A DNA stretch of 64,000 nt. It comes from Reyranella sp. CPCC 100927. GTDB taxonomy: Bacteria > Pseudomonadota > Alphaproteobacteria > Reyranellales > Reyranellaceae. Below the pieces are notes generated by a model. That model was not told the DNA's origin. It ran no database searches and worked only from the letters and a program-made list of their open reading frames with translations. The DNA lies in assembly GCF_007859315.1 (NCBI RefSeq), contig NZ_VOHA01000011.1:124001-188000 (forward strand), written 5' to 3'. The first letter of the stretch is position 1. Each line of letters starts with the position of its first letter. Both the position numbers and the translations under genes were made by a program. Below, in pieces: positions 35,485 to 44,036 of this stretch.

Positions 35485-36318
35485 ATGGACGGGTGGACCT
35501 CAGCGGCACGGGGCGAAGTCGCTTGGCGGCAGGTCTTTCGCTTCTATTGCGGACTGGTGTTCGTCTTCCTGGTGCTGCCCATCGCCGTGATCGTGCCGCT
35601 GTCGTTCAACGCTGGATCGTTCCTGACCTTCCCCATGCCGGGCCTCTCGCTACGCTGGTACGAAGACTTCTTCACCTCGCCCAAGTGGCTCGCCGCCGTC
35701 TACAACAGCTTCGGCATCGGTGCCGCCACGACCGTGCTCGCCACGACGCTGGGAACGACGGCCGCCATCGGACTGATGCGACTCAAGCCGCGGGCGCGCA
35801 GCGTGCTGGGCGCCGTGATCCTGGCGCCGCTGATCGTTCCCGTGGTGATCACCGGCGTCGGTGTCTATTTCCTGTATGCACCGCTGCGGCTCACCAACAA
35901 CTATATCGGCCTCGTGCTGGCGCACACCGTGCTGGCGATCCCGTTCGTGGTGCTCACCGTGTCGGCGAGCCTGCACAATGTCGACGGCAGCCTGCTGCGC
36001 GCGGCGGCCAGCCTGGGTGCGTCACCCGTGGTCGCGTTCCGCCGCGTGATGCTGCCGATGATCCTGCCCGGCGTGGTCTCTGGCGCCGTCTTCGCCTTCG
36101 CGACCTCGTTCGATGAGATCGTGATGGGCCTCTTCCTGGCTGGACCGACCCAGCGCACCCTGCCGATCCAGATGTTCAACGGCGTGCGCGAGGAGATCAG
36201 CCCCACCATCACCGCCGCCGCTACCCTGCTGGTGCTGCTGTCGATCGCCCTGCTGGTGACGATCGAGATGCTGCGCCGGCGCAGCGAACGATTTTCCGCC
36301 AAAGCCAGACCTTCCTGA
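35485..36318 (+). CDS. ABC transporter permease (PotC-like)
   Basis: A 277-residue inner-membrane permease with six membrane segments. The coupling loop is LLRAAASLGASPVVAFRRVMLPMILPGV, followed by TSFDEIVMGLFLAGPTQRTLPIQMFNGVREEISP, a stretch typical of PotC. It completes the ABC unit: ATPase, binding protein and two permeases in order A-D-B-C. It starts one base after the PotB-like stop. Confidence 0.94.
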   Translation: MDGWTSAARGEVAWRQVFRFYCGLVFVFLVLPIAVIVPLSFNAGSFLTFPMPGLSLRWYEDFFTSPKWLAAVYNSFGIGAATTVLATTLGTTAAIGLMRLKPRARSVLGAVILAPLIVPVVITGVGVYFLYAPLRLTNNYIGLVLAHTVLAIPFVVLTVSASLHNVDGSLLRAAASLGASPVVAFRRVMLPMILPGVVSGAVFAFATSFDEIVMGLFLAGPTQRTLPIQMFNGVREEISPTITAAATLLVLLSIALLVTIEMLRRRSERFSAKARPS

Positions 36319-36348
36319 ACCACCGAGCAGCCCTGGGAGAGAAGCCAC

Positions 36349-37731
36349 ATGACCTTCATGCCGAATTCACCGGAAGCCCGCGACGTCGCCTCCTACATCC
36401 ACCCGCAGACCAACCCGCGCACCCATCGCGAGACCGGACCCAACATCATCGCCAAGGGCGACGGCATCTGGATCGAGGACAACGAGGGCAAGCGCGCTCT
36501 GGATGCTGCCGCCGGCCTGTGGTGCGCCTCGCTGGGCTTCGCCGCCAACGAGCGGCTGGCGCGGGTCGCCTACGAGCAGATGCGCAAGCTCGGCTACTAC
36601 CAGACCTATCGCAGCAGTTCGAACGATCCCACCATCGACCTGGCCGAGAAGCTGCTGAAGCTGGCGCCGGTGCCGATGTCCAAGGTGCTGCTGCAGTGCT
36701 CGGGCTCGGAGGCCAACGACACCGCCATCAAGCTGATCTGGTACTATCATCACGCCATCGGCAAGCCGGCCAAGAAGAAGATCATCGGCCGCATGGCGGG
36801 CTATCACGGCAACACCGTTGCCGCCGCCAGCCTGTCGGGCAAGCCCGACATGCATGCCGACTTCGGCATTCCCCTGCCGATGATGCGCCACACCGAGTTC
36901 CCGCATTGGTATCGCCACCACCAGGAGGACGAGAGCGAGGAGGCGTTCGCCACCCGCATGGCCGAGGCGCTGGAGACGCTCATCCTCGACGAGGGGCCGG
37001 AGACAATCGCGGCCTTTTTTGCCGAGCCGGTGATGGGTGCCGGCGGCGCGGTGCTGCCGCCGCGCACCTACTTCGAGAAGATCCAGGCGGTGCTGCGCAA
37101 ATACGATGTGCTGTTCGTGGCCGACGAGGTGATCTGCGGCTTCGGCCGCACCGGCAACTGGTGGGGCAGCCAGACCTTCGATCTGAAGCCCGACATGATC
37201 TCGTGCGCCAAAGCCTTGTCGGCCGCCTTCCAGCCGATCTCGGCCCTGCTGATCAACGAGAAGGTCTACCAGGCCATGCTGGTCCAGGGCGACAAGCAGG
37301 GCAGCTTCGCGCACGGCTACACCTATTCCGGCCATCCCGTGGCCACCGCCGTGGCGCTGGAAGCGCTGAAGATCTACGAGGAGACCGACATTGTCGGGCA
37401 CGTGCAGACGGTCGGCCCACGGTTGATCGCGGGTTTGCGCGCGCTCGGTGACCATCCCATCGTCGGCCACGCCAACGGCGTCGGCCTGATCGCGGGCATC
37501 GAGCTGGTGGCCGACAAGGCGACGCGGCAGCCGTTCCCGGCCGAGGTGAAGATTGGCGCGATCGCCGATCGTGCCGCCCGCAAACACGGCCTGATCCTGC
37601 GCGTCATCGGCAACCGCCTCGCGTTGTCACCGCCGCTGATCATTACGGCCGCGGAGGTCGATGAACTGTTGCTGCGCCTGAAGAAGACGCTCGACGATAC
37701 GTGGGCGGAAGCGCGGCAGTTCGCTCGATAG
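36349..37731 (+). CDS. Class III PLP-dependent aminotransferase
   Basis: A 460-residue omega-aminotransferase. PLP-binding Lys288 is in MISCAKALSAAFQPISALL. The cofactor Asp is in VLFVADEVICGFGRTGNWWG, with SGSEANDTAIKLIWYYHH and MAGYHGNTVAAASLSG earlier. This is the aspartate/putrescine/beta-alanine-pyruvate group. GGGAGAG precedes ATG 36349, 30 bases after the transporter permease. Joined to a polyamine-type transporter and GntR, it probably deaminates the imported amine to an aldehyde, though no aldehyde dehydrogenase follows. Confidence 0.93.
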   Translation: MTFMPNSPEARDVASYIHPQTNPRTHRETGPNIIAKGDGIWIEDNEGKRALDAAAGLWCASLGFAANERLARVAYEQMRKLGYYQTYRSSSNDPTIDLAEKLLKLAPVPMSKVLLQCSGSEANDTAIKLIWYYHHAIGKPAKKKIIGRMAGYHGNTVAAASLSGKPDMHADFGIPLPMMRHTEFPHWYRHHQEDESEEAFATRMAEALETLILDEGPETIAAFFAEPVMGAGGAVLPPRTYFEKIQAVLRKYDVLFVADEVICGFGRTGNWWGSQTFDLKPDMISCAKALSAAFQPISALLINEKVYQAMLVQGDKQGSFAHGYTYSGHPVATAVALEALKIYEETDIVGHVQTVGPRLIAGLRALGDHPIVGHANGVGLIAGIELVADKATRQPFPAEVKIGAIADRAARKHGLILRVIGNRLALSPPLIITAAEVDELLLRLKKTLDDTWAEARQFAR

Positions 37732-37801
37732 CCAAGCCCGGCGCCGGATGCTCGGATTTGTCGCGCGCCCTTCATCCGGCTCCGCACATGACGCGCTGAC
37801 C

Positions 37802-37885
37802 GGTGCGCCTTCAAGGAGTGGCTGGCCCGGTCAGTCCTCTGCCAAATGGCCCGAACGAGCACATGGTGTCGGCTGTGATCTTCAT
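37802..37885 (-). pseudogene. VapC-type PIN toxin remnant (frameshifted and truncated)
   Basis: Read from ATG 37885 the frame gives MKITADT, then shifts and stops after 25 codons. Adding one A after ACC restores MKITADTNVLVRAIWQ, the usual start of PIN-domain toxins (catalytic Asp in ADTNVLVRA). After about 30 residues the likeness ends near the aminotransferase stop, so the rest of the gene is gone. The ATG overlaps the antitoxin stop (ATGA), the normal arrangement of a vapBC pair. A non-functional toxin is inferred. Confidence 0.7.
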
Positions 37886-38037
37886 CGCCTGCCGGCGGTG
37901 ATCTTGTTCATTTCCTCGATCGACAATGACGGGCCGTTCTCCACAATGATCTTCTCACCGGGTTGAACACCCAGATGCTTCAACACATCTTTGCGGAGCG
38001 TGACCTGCCCCTTGGCGCTGACAGTGAGCGTGCTCAT
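37882..38037 (-). CDS. AbrB/VapB-type antitoxin, internally shortened
   Basis: A 51-residue protein. The first part, TLTVSAKGQVTLRKDVLKHL with GVQPGEKIIVE after it, is a swapped-hairpin AbrB/MazE DNA-binding domain. The last part (GPSLSIEEMNKI) matches the toxin-binding tail of such antitoxins. About 25 residues that normally join the two (arginine-rich linker after GEKI-V) are missing, with no frameshift. Length is 51 instead of about 80. It is next to a broken vapC, so the system has decayed; DNA binding could still remain. Confidence 0.7.
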   Translation of the reverse strand: MSTLTVSAKGQVTLRKDVLKHLGVQPGEKIIVENGPSLSIEEMNKITAGRR

Positions 38038-38147
38038 CCTGGCGATACCTTGCTTCGAGTGCCCGCACAGCAAGGTAAAAAGCGCCTTACTGTCAATCCA
38101 CACCAACGATTGGATCCTTCTCGAGCACGGCGCGTGGTCGACGTGCC

Positions 38148-39650
38148 TCAGTCGCCGGACTGCTCGAAGGCGTGTGCGGCACGATAGATGGTCGCCTCGT
38201 CGAAATGGCGGCCGACCAGCATGAGGCCGACCGGCAGACCATCGATCATGCCGCACGGTATCGACATCGCCGGATGGTGGGTGAGATTGAACGGCAGTGT
38301 GTTGGCAATGGGCTCCACCGCGCGTGACACATAGACCTCACGGGCAGCGGTCGGCGCCGGCAGCGGTGTTGCGGTCATCGGCGTGGTCGGCATCAGCAGC
38401 AGATCGTAGCGCTGCAGGGCCGCGTCATAGGCCGCGGTCAGCCGTCGGGTGATGTTGAGCGCTTTGCCGTAATAGCGCGGGCCGAACTGGTTGTTGATGT
38501 GGGTACCCAGCATCAGGAACAGCTTGGTGGTTTCCGACAGCGAGTCGGCCTGGCGCCGCCAACCGCGATGGAATTCCATCAACGAGGTGGCGTAGAGATC
38601 GGGCCGCCCCTGACCGTAGCCATCGCCATGCATCATGGTCTGGGTCACGCCGCCGATGCCGATCGGCGTCCACAGCGCCGGCGCGACCAGGTGCATGGGG
38701 ATCGACACCATCTCGACGCTGGCGCCCAGGTCGGCGAAGCGCCGGGCGGCGGCCCGGACGCTATCATTGACCGCGGCCTCGGCCGTGGGCTGTTCGAAAC
38801 CCTCCTTGACCAGCGCGATCTTGAGCCCCTTCACGCTGCCACCCAGTGCCTCGGTGTAGGTCTCGACACGCGGTGCCTTGATGCGCGGATCGTAGCCGTC
38901 GTCGCCGGCAATGACCTCCAGCAGCAGCGCATTGTCGGCAACATTGGCGGTCATCGGCCCGGTGTGGTCGATGAAGACCTCGATCGGCATGATGCCGGTG
39001 TACGGTACCAGGCCCCAGGTCGGCTTCATTCCATAGATGCCGCAGAACGAGGCCGGGATGCGCACCGAGCCACCCTGGTCGCCGCCGACCGCCATGTCGA
39101 CCTCGCCGCGCGCCACCACGACGGCACTGCCCGACGACGAACCGCCGGCTGAGTATCCCATCCGGTGGGGATTGTGCACGGGCCCGATCGAGTTGGTATG
39201 GCTGGCGCCGGAGATACAGAAGTGCTCGCTGTGCACTTTGCCCATGATATCGGCGCCGGCATCCAGCATGCGGGTGACGATGGTCGCGTCGAAGTCCGGC
39301 ACATAGCCTTCCAGGGTCGACGAGCCGTTCATCATCGGCACGCCGGCCAGCATCATGTTGTCCTTCAACGCCACCGTCCGGCCCTTCAGCTTGCCGTCGG
39401 CGGCGCCTTTCACGACCGCCTTGCGATACCAGGCGTTGTACGGGTTGTCGGCCGGCGCCGGACGGTGGCCTGGCGTGCGCGGGTATTTCACGGCGGGGAC
39501 TTCGTCCGGCATCGCCGCCACGGCGTTGTAGGCGTCGATCGAGCCCTGCATCAGGCCGCGGAACGAGGCGACATCGTCGTCGGTCAGGGACAGGCCGCAT
39601 TGGTCGGCGACGGCGCGCACCTGATCGGGTGTGGGAAGGGTGACGGTCAC
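38148..39650 (-). CDS. Amidase (amidase-signature family, Rhodococcus type)
   Basis: A 500-residue amidase-signature hydrolase. The Ser-cisSer-Lys triad is visible: Lys in GRTVALKDNMMLAGVPMMNG, cis-Ser in GGSSSGSAVVVA, and nucleophile Ser in GGDQGGSVRIPASFCGIYGM. The stretch MKPTWGLVPYTGIMPIE resembles the aliphatic/aromatic amidases beside nitrile hydratases; no nitrile hydratase is found here. GTG 39650 is chosen because GGAGAG is six bases upstream; TTG 39668 would add six residues. It is cytosolic and stands apart from its neighbours. Confidence 0.9.
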   Translation of the reverse strand: MTVTLPTPDQVRAVADQCGLSLTDDDVASFRGLMQGSIDAYNAVAAMPDEVPAVKYPRTPGHRPAPADNPYNAWYRKAVVKGAADGKLKGRTVALKDNMMLAGVPMMNGSSTLEGYVPDFDATIVTRMLDAGADIMGKVHSEHFCISGASHTNSIGPVHNPHRMGYSAGGSSSGSAVVVARGEVDMAVGGDQGGSVRIPASFCGIYGMKPTWGLVPYTGIMPIEVFIDHTGPMTANVADNALLLEVIAGDDGYDPRIKAPRVETYTEALGGSVKGLKIALVKEGFEQPTAEAAVNDSVRAAARRFADLGASVEMVSIPMHLVAPALWTPIGIGGVTQTMMHGDGYGQGRPDLYATSLMEFHRGWRRQADSLSETTKLFLMLGTHINNQFGPRYYGKALNITRRLTAAYDAALQRYDLLLMPTTPMTATPLPAPTAAREVYVSRAVEPIANTLPFNLTHHPAMSIPCGMIDGLPVGLMLVGRHFDEATIYRAAHAFEQSGD

Positions 39651-39800
39651 GAAGGGCTCTCCAACCAAATGAAACCGGCGTAGACAGGCTGCGGCTGCCG
39701 AGCGCGCACATCGCGGCAGGTTCTGCAGCGCGATCAGGACGAGATCACCGCCGTCATCGCGCAGCCCATGGCGACGCAGCCGATGCTCGCCATGCGATGG

Positions 39801-40568
39801 CTACAGGGCACTGCTCTCTCCTGCCAGTGTGCACAGCAAGCGGACGAGGTCATCGGGATGGGTGACCATGGCGTCGTGGCCGGCGGCCATCTCGACGTAG
39901 CGAAAGCTTTTTTGCTGCTGCGCCCACTGTCGCGAGCCGTCGAGCGCAGCGTAGAGAGGATCGACGCAACCAATGTAGGTGCACGGCCGGCCATTGCCGA
40001 TCGGGCCGTTGATGGCGAGCGGGCTGGTATAGGCGCCCAGCGGATGTGGCGTCAGGTGCCGTGTCACCCAGGCGATGTCGTCGGCGTCGCGGATACCAAA
40101 GGCTTCCGCTGACGGTGGCGGCAGACTGAGACCACCGCTGGATTCCCGGGCCAGCTTGAGCCGGGCCGCGACGCCATCGGGCGGCAATGCGTCGAATGCC
40201 GTCTTGCCGGGCTGGGTGATCAAGGAGTCGAGATAGACGAGGTGCCGGATGCGTTCGGGCATCCTGTCGGCCACCCCGCTGATGGGTGAGCCGCCGAACG
40301 AATGCCCCACCAACACCACGTCGGACAGGTCCTCCATCACGATCACATTCAGTACGTCCTCGGTGAAGGTATCGAGCGTGATGGCACGGGACATCAGATG
40401 CCGGCGTTCGCCCAGGCCGGTCAGTGTCGGGGTGAAGACCCTGTGGCCTGCCGCCCGCAGGCGATCGGCCACCCGACGCCAGCACCAGCCGCCGTGCCAG
40501 GCGCCATGCACCAACACGAAGGTGTCGGCACCGCCCTCGCCCTTCATCGTCGCACGCGTGTCCGTCAT
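39801..40568 (-). CDS. Alpha/beta-fold hydrolase
   Basis: A 255-residue hydrolase. The oxyanion motif is FVLVHGAWHGGWCWRRVADRL (residues 17-37), the nucleophile elbow is VVLVGHSFGGSP, and the late His is in AGHDAMVTHPDDLVRLL. This style matches the salicylate-esterase/MenH-like (hydroxynitrile-lyase-related) group. GAGGGGAGAGG precedes ATG 40568. It is the last gene of the DUF4865 - ADC - hydrolase operon; 20 bases separate it from the ADC gene. Substrate unknown. Confidence 0.88.
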   Translation of the reverse strand: MTDTRATMKGEGGADTFVLVHGAWHGGWCWRRVADRLRAAGHRVFTPTLTGLGERRHLMSRAITLDTFTEDVLNVIVMEDLSDVVLVGHSFGGSPISGVADRMPERIRHLVYLDSLITQPGKTAFDALPPDGVAARLKLARESSGGLSLPPPSAEAFGIRDADDIAWVTRHLTPHPLGAYTSPLAINGPIGNGRPCTYIGCVDPLYAALDGSRQWAQQQKSFRYVEMAAGHDAMVTHPDDLVRLLCTLAGESSAL

Positions 40569-40588
40569 CGCAACGCCTCTCCCCTCGA

Positions 40589-41410
40589 TCACACCAGCAC
40601 CCGTTGATCGCGCGCGGACTTGCCGCCACGCGAGCGCGTCACGCTGCCGCCGCGCATCTCGATCACCGGCAGGTCGGCGAGCGCGTTCACGACGTGAGCC
40701 ATCGTGGGCAGATCGGCCCATGTGGCGCGGTGGAAGCGCAGGGATGCCGTGCCGGCCTGGCGATGCTCGACCGTGTTGTCGGGATCGCCGCTGGGCGTCA
40801 GCGTGACCTGGCACACGTCAGCCTCGCCCCAGGCGCCGGTGCGCGGGGCGTATTTCAGCATCAGCGTGCCGTCCGATGCCGCCGATGGTGCCGCGGGCGG
40901 CGCATCGTGAAGCTGCGTGACCTCGAGATCGAGGAAACGAAATCCCATCCAGCCGGCCGTGCAAACTTGGCGACCATCCCACAAGCGCGGTTCGGCGATG
41001 TCGGCATAGAGCTTGGGGTGACCGATCTCGTCACGCCCGGTGATGATCGGATCGGCGAGGTTCTCCCACATCACGGCGAGAAACTTGCCTGCGGCCTTGT
41101 CGCGCCGGCCGCTGAACGTCGCCGGCCAGCTGACGTGGATCATCGTGTAGCCACGCCCGGCCAACCAATCGATGCCGGTCATATAGTGGAACTCGACGGT
41201 GACGATGGGTTCCCCCGCCAGCACGAAGCCTTCCGGCACGTGGCGCTCCAGCCGTGCCGGATCGGTCAGGAAGCGCGCCTCGACCGTGAGGCGGCGCGGA
41301 CTGCGCGTCGGATCAACGGCGATACCTGTGGGTACCTGACGCGGCCCCGGTGCCGGCCCGAAATGCGTCGGCATGCGATAGATCCGGCCGGCCTCGAAAC
41401 GGTAGCTCAT
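40589..41410 (-). CDS. Acetoacetate decarboxylase (ADC) family protein
   Basis: A 273-residue ADC-fold protein. The Schiff-base Lys motif is TGRDEIGHPKLYADI, in place of the usual GRELLGFPK, so the active Lys is kept. Other marks are FHYMTGIDWLAGRGY and LKYAPRTGAWGEADV. Many ADC homologues are aldolases or dehydratases rather than decarboxylases. It overlaps the DUF4865 gene by four bases (ATGA). The operon faces a LysR regulator. Confidence 0.88.
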   Translation of the reverse strand: MSYRFEAGRIYRMPTHFGPAPGPRQVPTGIAVDPTRSPRRLTVEARFLTDPARLERHVPEGFVLAGEPIVTVEFHYMTGIDWLAGRGYTMIHVSWPATFSGRRDKAAGKFLAVMWENLADPIITGRDEIGHPKLYADIAEPRLWDGRQVCTAGWMGFRFLDLEVTQLHDAPPAAPSAASDGTLMLKYAPRTGAWGEADVCQVTLTPSGDPDNTVEHRQAGTASLRFHRATWADLPTMAHVVNALADLPVIEMRGGSVTRSRGGKSARDQRVLV

Positions 41411-41995
41411 CGCGCGCCTGCCGCCGGCAGCGAGTCCAGCAGTGGTCGTGCCAGATGCAGGACCTCGTAGGACGTGCCGCGTTCGAACCCTTCTGGTTCA
41501 CGGTCTGACAACAGGATGCGCGTGAGCGCCCAGCGCCGTGGATCGACCCCGACCGCCGCAGCGACTGTTCCGGGCTGGTCGGCTGTCTCCCGGTTGCACG
41601 CGATCTCCTGAGCGAGGGTCGCCGCCAGATCGGCATCGAGCGGAATGTCCAAGGCCTGTGTGCTGGCGAAGCGGGCCTCGCGGCCGCGGCCGCGGCGGGC
41701 ATCCAGCGCCACCACCGTATCGATGCCGGCGCGACCGAAGCTTATCGGTCACGACCGTGTAGCCGCCGCCGACCAGCATGTCGCGAAACGCGGTGTCGTG
41801 CTGCCACAGGTAGAGCGACGAATAGTGGTTGGCGCTGCTGCCGCGGCGGCCTTTCTCACGCAGCAGGAAGGCCTTGAAATACAGAGCCGGCACGGCGTCC
41901 CACAGCGGGCCACGCTGGCGTGCCCGCGCCCGGATCAGGCCGACATCGTAGTCGGCCGGCAGGCGATGGCCGTAGTGCGCAATGATCATCGGCAA
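41407..41995 (-). pseudogene. DUF4865 protein gene with one-base frameshift
   Basis: The N-terminal frame (from ATG 41995: IIAHYGHRLPADYDVGLIRA, then SSLYLWQHDTAFRDM and GGGYTVVTDK) stops fitting at about 41740. The other frame continues FGRAGIDTVVALDARRG and runs to the stop at 41407. Removing one C in AAGCTTC (41738-41745 region) rejoins both into a 195-residue DUF4865 protein. The span of 589 bases is one more than a multiple of three. It is either a real recent mutation or an assembly error. First gene of the operon with the ADC and hydrolase genes. Confidence 0.78.
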
Positions 41996-42046
41996 ACTCC
42001 GAGCATCTCGCGGCGGAACGTAGCGATGGCTTGATCATTGGAAAAC

Positions 42047-42068
42047 CATATGAAAGAGTATTTCTATG
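42047..42068. promoter_or_regulatory. Probable LysR binding site
   Basis: CATATGAAA-GAGTA-TTTCTATG is an inverted repeat (one base off) in the AT-rich gap between the divergent DUF4865 and LysR genes. Its form suits the LysR regulator's activation site, near the LysR start at 42096. Confidence 0.5.
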
Positions 42069-42095
42069 ATTTCCGATTGAAATGGATAACCTGTC

Positions 42096-43001
42096 ATGAA
42101 GGCCCTCGACCTGGAGGCCGTGCAGGCGTTCGTGCTGGTGGCTGACCTGAAGAGCTTCACGCGCGCGGCGGAAGCGCTGGACACCACGCAGTCGGCGGTC
42201 AGCCTCAAGATCAAGCGCCTGGAGGACGGGCTGGGTCGCCGCCTGTTTGAACGCACGCCACGGCTGGTGCGCCTGTCGGCCGACGGCGCCGCCTTCCTCG
42301 GTGCGGCCCGCGCGCTGGTGGCCGCGCACCAGAGCGCCGTCGGCGCCTTCGCCGGCGAACAGCGACGGCTGATCGTCGGCATCAGCCATCACATCATCTG
42401 CGCCGAGCTGCCGCTGCTGCTGCGGCGCATGAACGACAGCGAGCCCGGCCTGGTGATGGAGCTGCGCGTGTCGATGTCGCGTGACGTGCTGGCCGACTTC
42501 GATCGCGGCCGCCTCGATGCGGCAATCGTCCTGCGCCATGACCATCAGCGTCGCGACGGCGATGTCCTGCTCAAGGAGGTGTTCGGCTGGATGGCGGCGC
42601 CCGACTTCGCCTATCGTCCCGGCGAGCCCTTGCGGCTGGCGACGCAAGCCGAGCCGTGCAGCGTGCGCAGCATGGCGGTCGCCGCGCTCGACGGCGCCGG
42701 CATACCGTGGACGGAAGTCTTTGTCGGCGGCGGCGTCACCACGATCGGGGCGGCGATCTCGGCCGGACTCGCCGTGGCGGCGCTGGGCCGTCGCGTCGCG
42801 CCGGCCGGCACGATCGATGTCGGCCCGCGGCTGGGGCTGCCACCGCTGCCGTCACGCGACGTGGTGCTCTATGCCAACGTCGCCGATCGCCAGGCGCGCC
42901 AGGCACTGCGCACGTTGTCCGCCGCAATCCGGGCGACCGAGCTTGCCATTGCGACGGAGATGCCGCGCGCCAAGGCCGCACGTTTGAAGGTGCGGGCGTA
43001 A
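42096..43001 (+). CDS. LysR-family transcriptional regulator
   Basis: A 301-residue regulator. The winged-helix domain covers about residues 1-65 (LDLEAVQAFVLVADLKSFTRAAEALDTTQSAVSLKIKRLE). The periplasmic-binding-protein-like effector domain follows (LIVGISHHIICAELPLLLRR, then GVTTIGAAISAGLAVAALG). It is transcribed away from the DUF4865 - ADC - hydrolase operon and ends just before the convergent SDR gene. Its ligand is unknown. Confidence 0.93.
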   Translation: MKALDLEAVQAFVLVADLKSFTRAAEALDTTQSAVSLKIKRLEDGLGRRLFERTPRLVRLSADGAAFLGAARALVAAHQSAVGAFAGEQRRLIVGISHHIICAELPLLLRRMNDSEPGLVMELRVSMSRDVLADFDRGRLDAAIVLRHDHQRRDGDVLLKEVFGWMAAPDFAYRPGEPLRLATQAEPCSVRSMAVAALDGAGIPWTEVFVGGGVTTIGAAISAGLAVAALGRRVAPAGTIDVGPRLGLPPLPSRDVVLYANVADRQARQALRTLSAAIRATELAIATEMPRAKAARLKVRA

Positions 43002-43014
43002 GGTTGCGATGGGA

Positions 43015-43962
43015 CTAACGATAGCTGTCGAGATCGGCTTCGCGGCCGGTCTCGCGGATCTCGGTGATGTAACGCCAGATGTCCGGACGCGAACCGTCCA
43101 GGTCCTGGAAGCCGTATTCAGCCGCCATCTGACCGGAATTGACGGATTTCTGATTCCATCGGGCGCGCGCAGGATCGGCGGCCATGGCGGCCACGGCACG
43201 CCCGACATATCGAGGCGATTCGGAGAGGGCGAAGTCCGCCGGCGCGGCCTTCCCCACGCAATCACGCCAGTTCGCTTCACCGACACCGAAGTTGTCGAGC
43301 ATCATTTCCGAGCGTAGCCAGCCCGGTGAAATGGCAACCGCGGTGCCGCCATGGGACGCCAGCTCATGCCCCTGGGAGAACGCCAGGCGATTCACAGCCA
43401 CCTTGGCGAGGTCGTAGAACACCGAGATCCGGTAGCGTGACGCGTTGTAGTCGCTCGTACCGTCCGTCACCTCCACCAGCAGGCCGCCAGGCCGGTCGAT
43501 CAGAAGCGGCAGGAGATGATGGGATGTGACGAGATGCGTCTCGATGGCCAGCCGCAGGATCCGAAGACCATCGTCGAGACTGAGCTTCCAGATCGGGGTA
43601 TTCCACTGGGCTGGTCCGCCTTTGAGCTTCTCGGCGCCCCAGATATCGTTGACGAGCACATCGATGTGGCCGTGATCGTTGCGGATCGTCTCGGCCAGAT
43701 GCCTCACCTGATCGGGCTCCAGATGATCGACGGCCATGGCAATGCCGGTACCGCCGAGGCGCGTGACAAGTTCGGCGGTCTCCTCGATCGTCTCGGCGCG
43801 GTTGTACTCGGATCGCGCCTGGCGCGTCGTCCGGCCGGTGCAGATCACCGTGGCGCCCGCCTCGCCCAAGGCGGCCGCGATACCGCGTCCCGCTCCGCGC
43901 GTCGCGCCCGCGACGACCGCCACGCGGCCGCGCAACGCTTCCGGATCCGGCGACCATGCCAT
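43015..43962 (-). CDS. Short-chain dehydrogenase/reductase
   Basis: A 315-residue SDR. The cofactor loop is VAVVAGATRGAGRGIAAALG, the dinucleotide-specificity stretch CTGRTTRQARSEYNRAET suggests NADP, and the catalytic Tyr-x3-Lys is in SVFYDLAKVAVNRLAFSQGH. The rest (LVNDIWGAEKLKGG) is typical of the atypical SDR group that ends with an extended C-terminus (QDLDGSRPDIWRYI). It ends 13 bases from the lysR stop, convergent. Substrate unknown. Confidence 0.9.
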   Translation of the reverse strand: MAWSPDPEALRGRVAVVAGATRGAGRGIAAALGEAGATVICTGRTTRQARSEYNRAETIEETAELVTRLGGTGIAMAVDHLEPDQVRHLAETIRNDHGHIDVLVNDIWGAEKLKGGPAQWNTPIWKLSLDDGLRILRLAIETHLVTSHHLLPLLIDRPGGLLVEVTDGTSDYNASRYRISVFYDLAKVAVNRLAFSQGHELASHGGTAVAISPGWLRSEMMLDNFGVGEANWRDCVGKAAPADFALSESPRYVGRAVAAMAADPARARWNQKSVNSGQMAAEYGFQDLDGSRPDIWRYITEIRETGREADLDSYR

Positions 43963-44036
43963 GGCTCGGCCTCCCTGTTCGCCGCCGCGATTGAGCCATC
44001 AAGGTTGCACCGACGGCAAGAGGTGGATCACGCTCG

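Noticed and set aside
39669-39800. Short open frames between the amidase and hydrolase genes
   Set aside because: They are antisense or out-of-frame readings of the hydrolase end and of spacer DNA, with no ribosome site.
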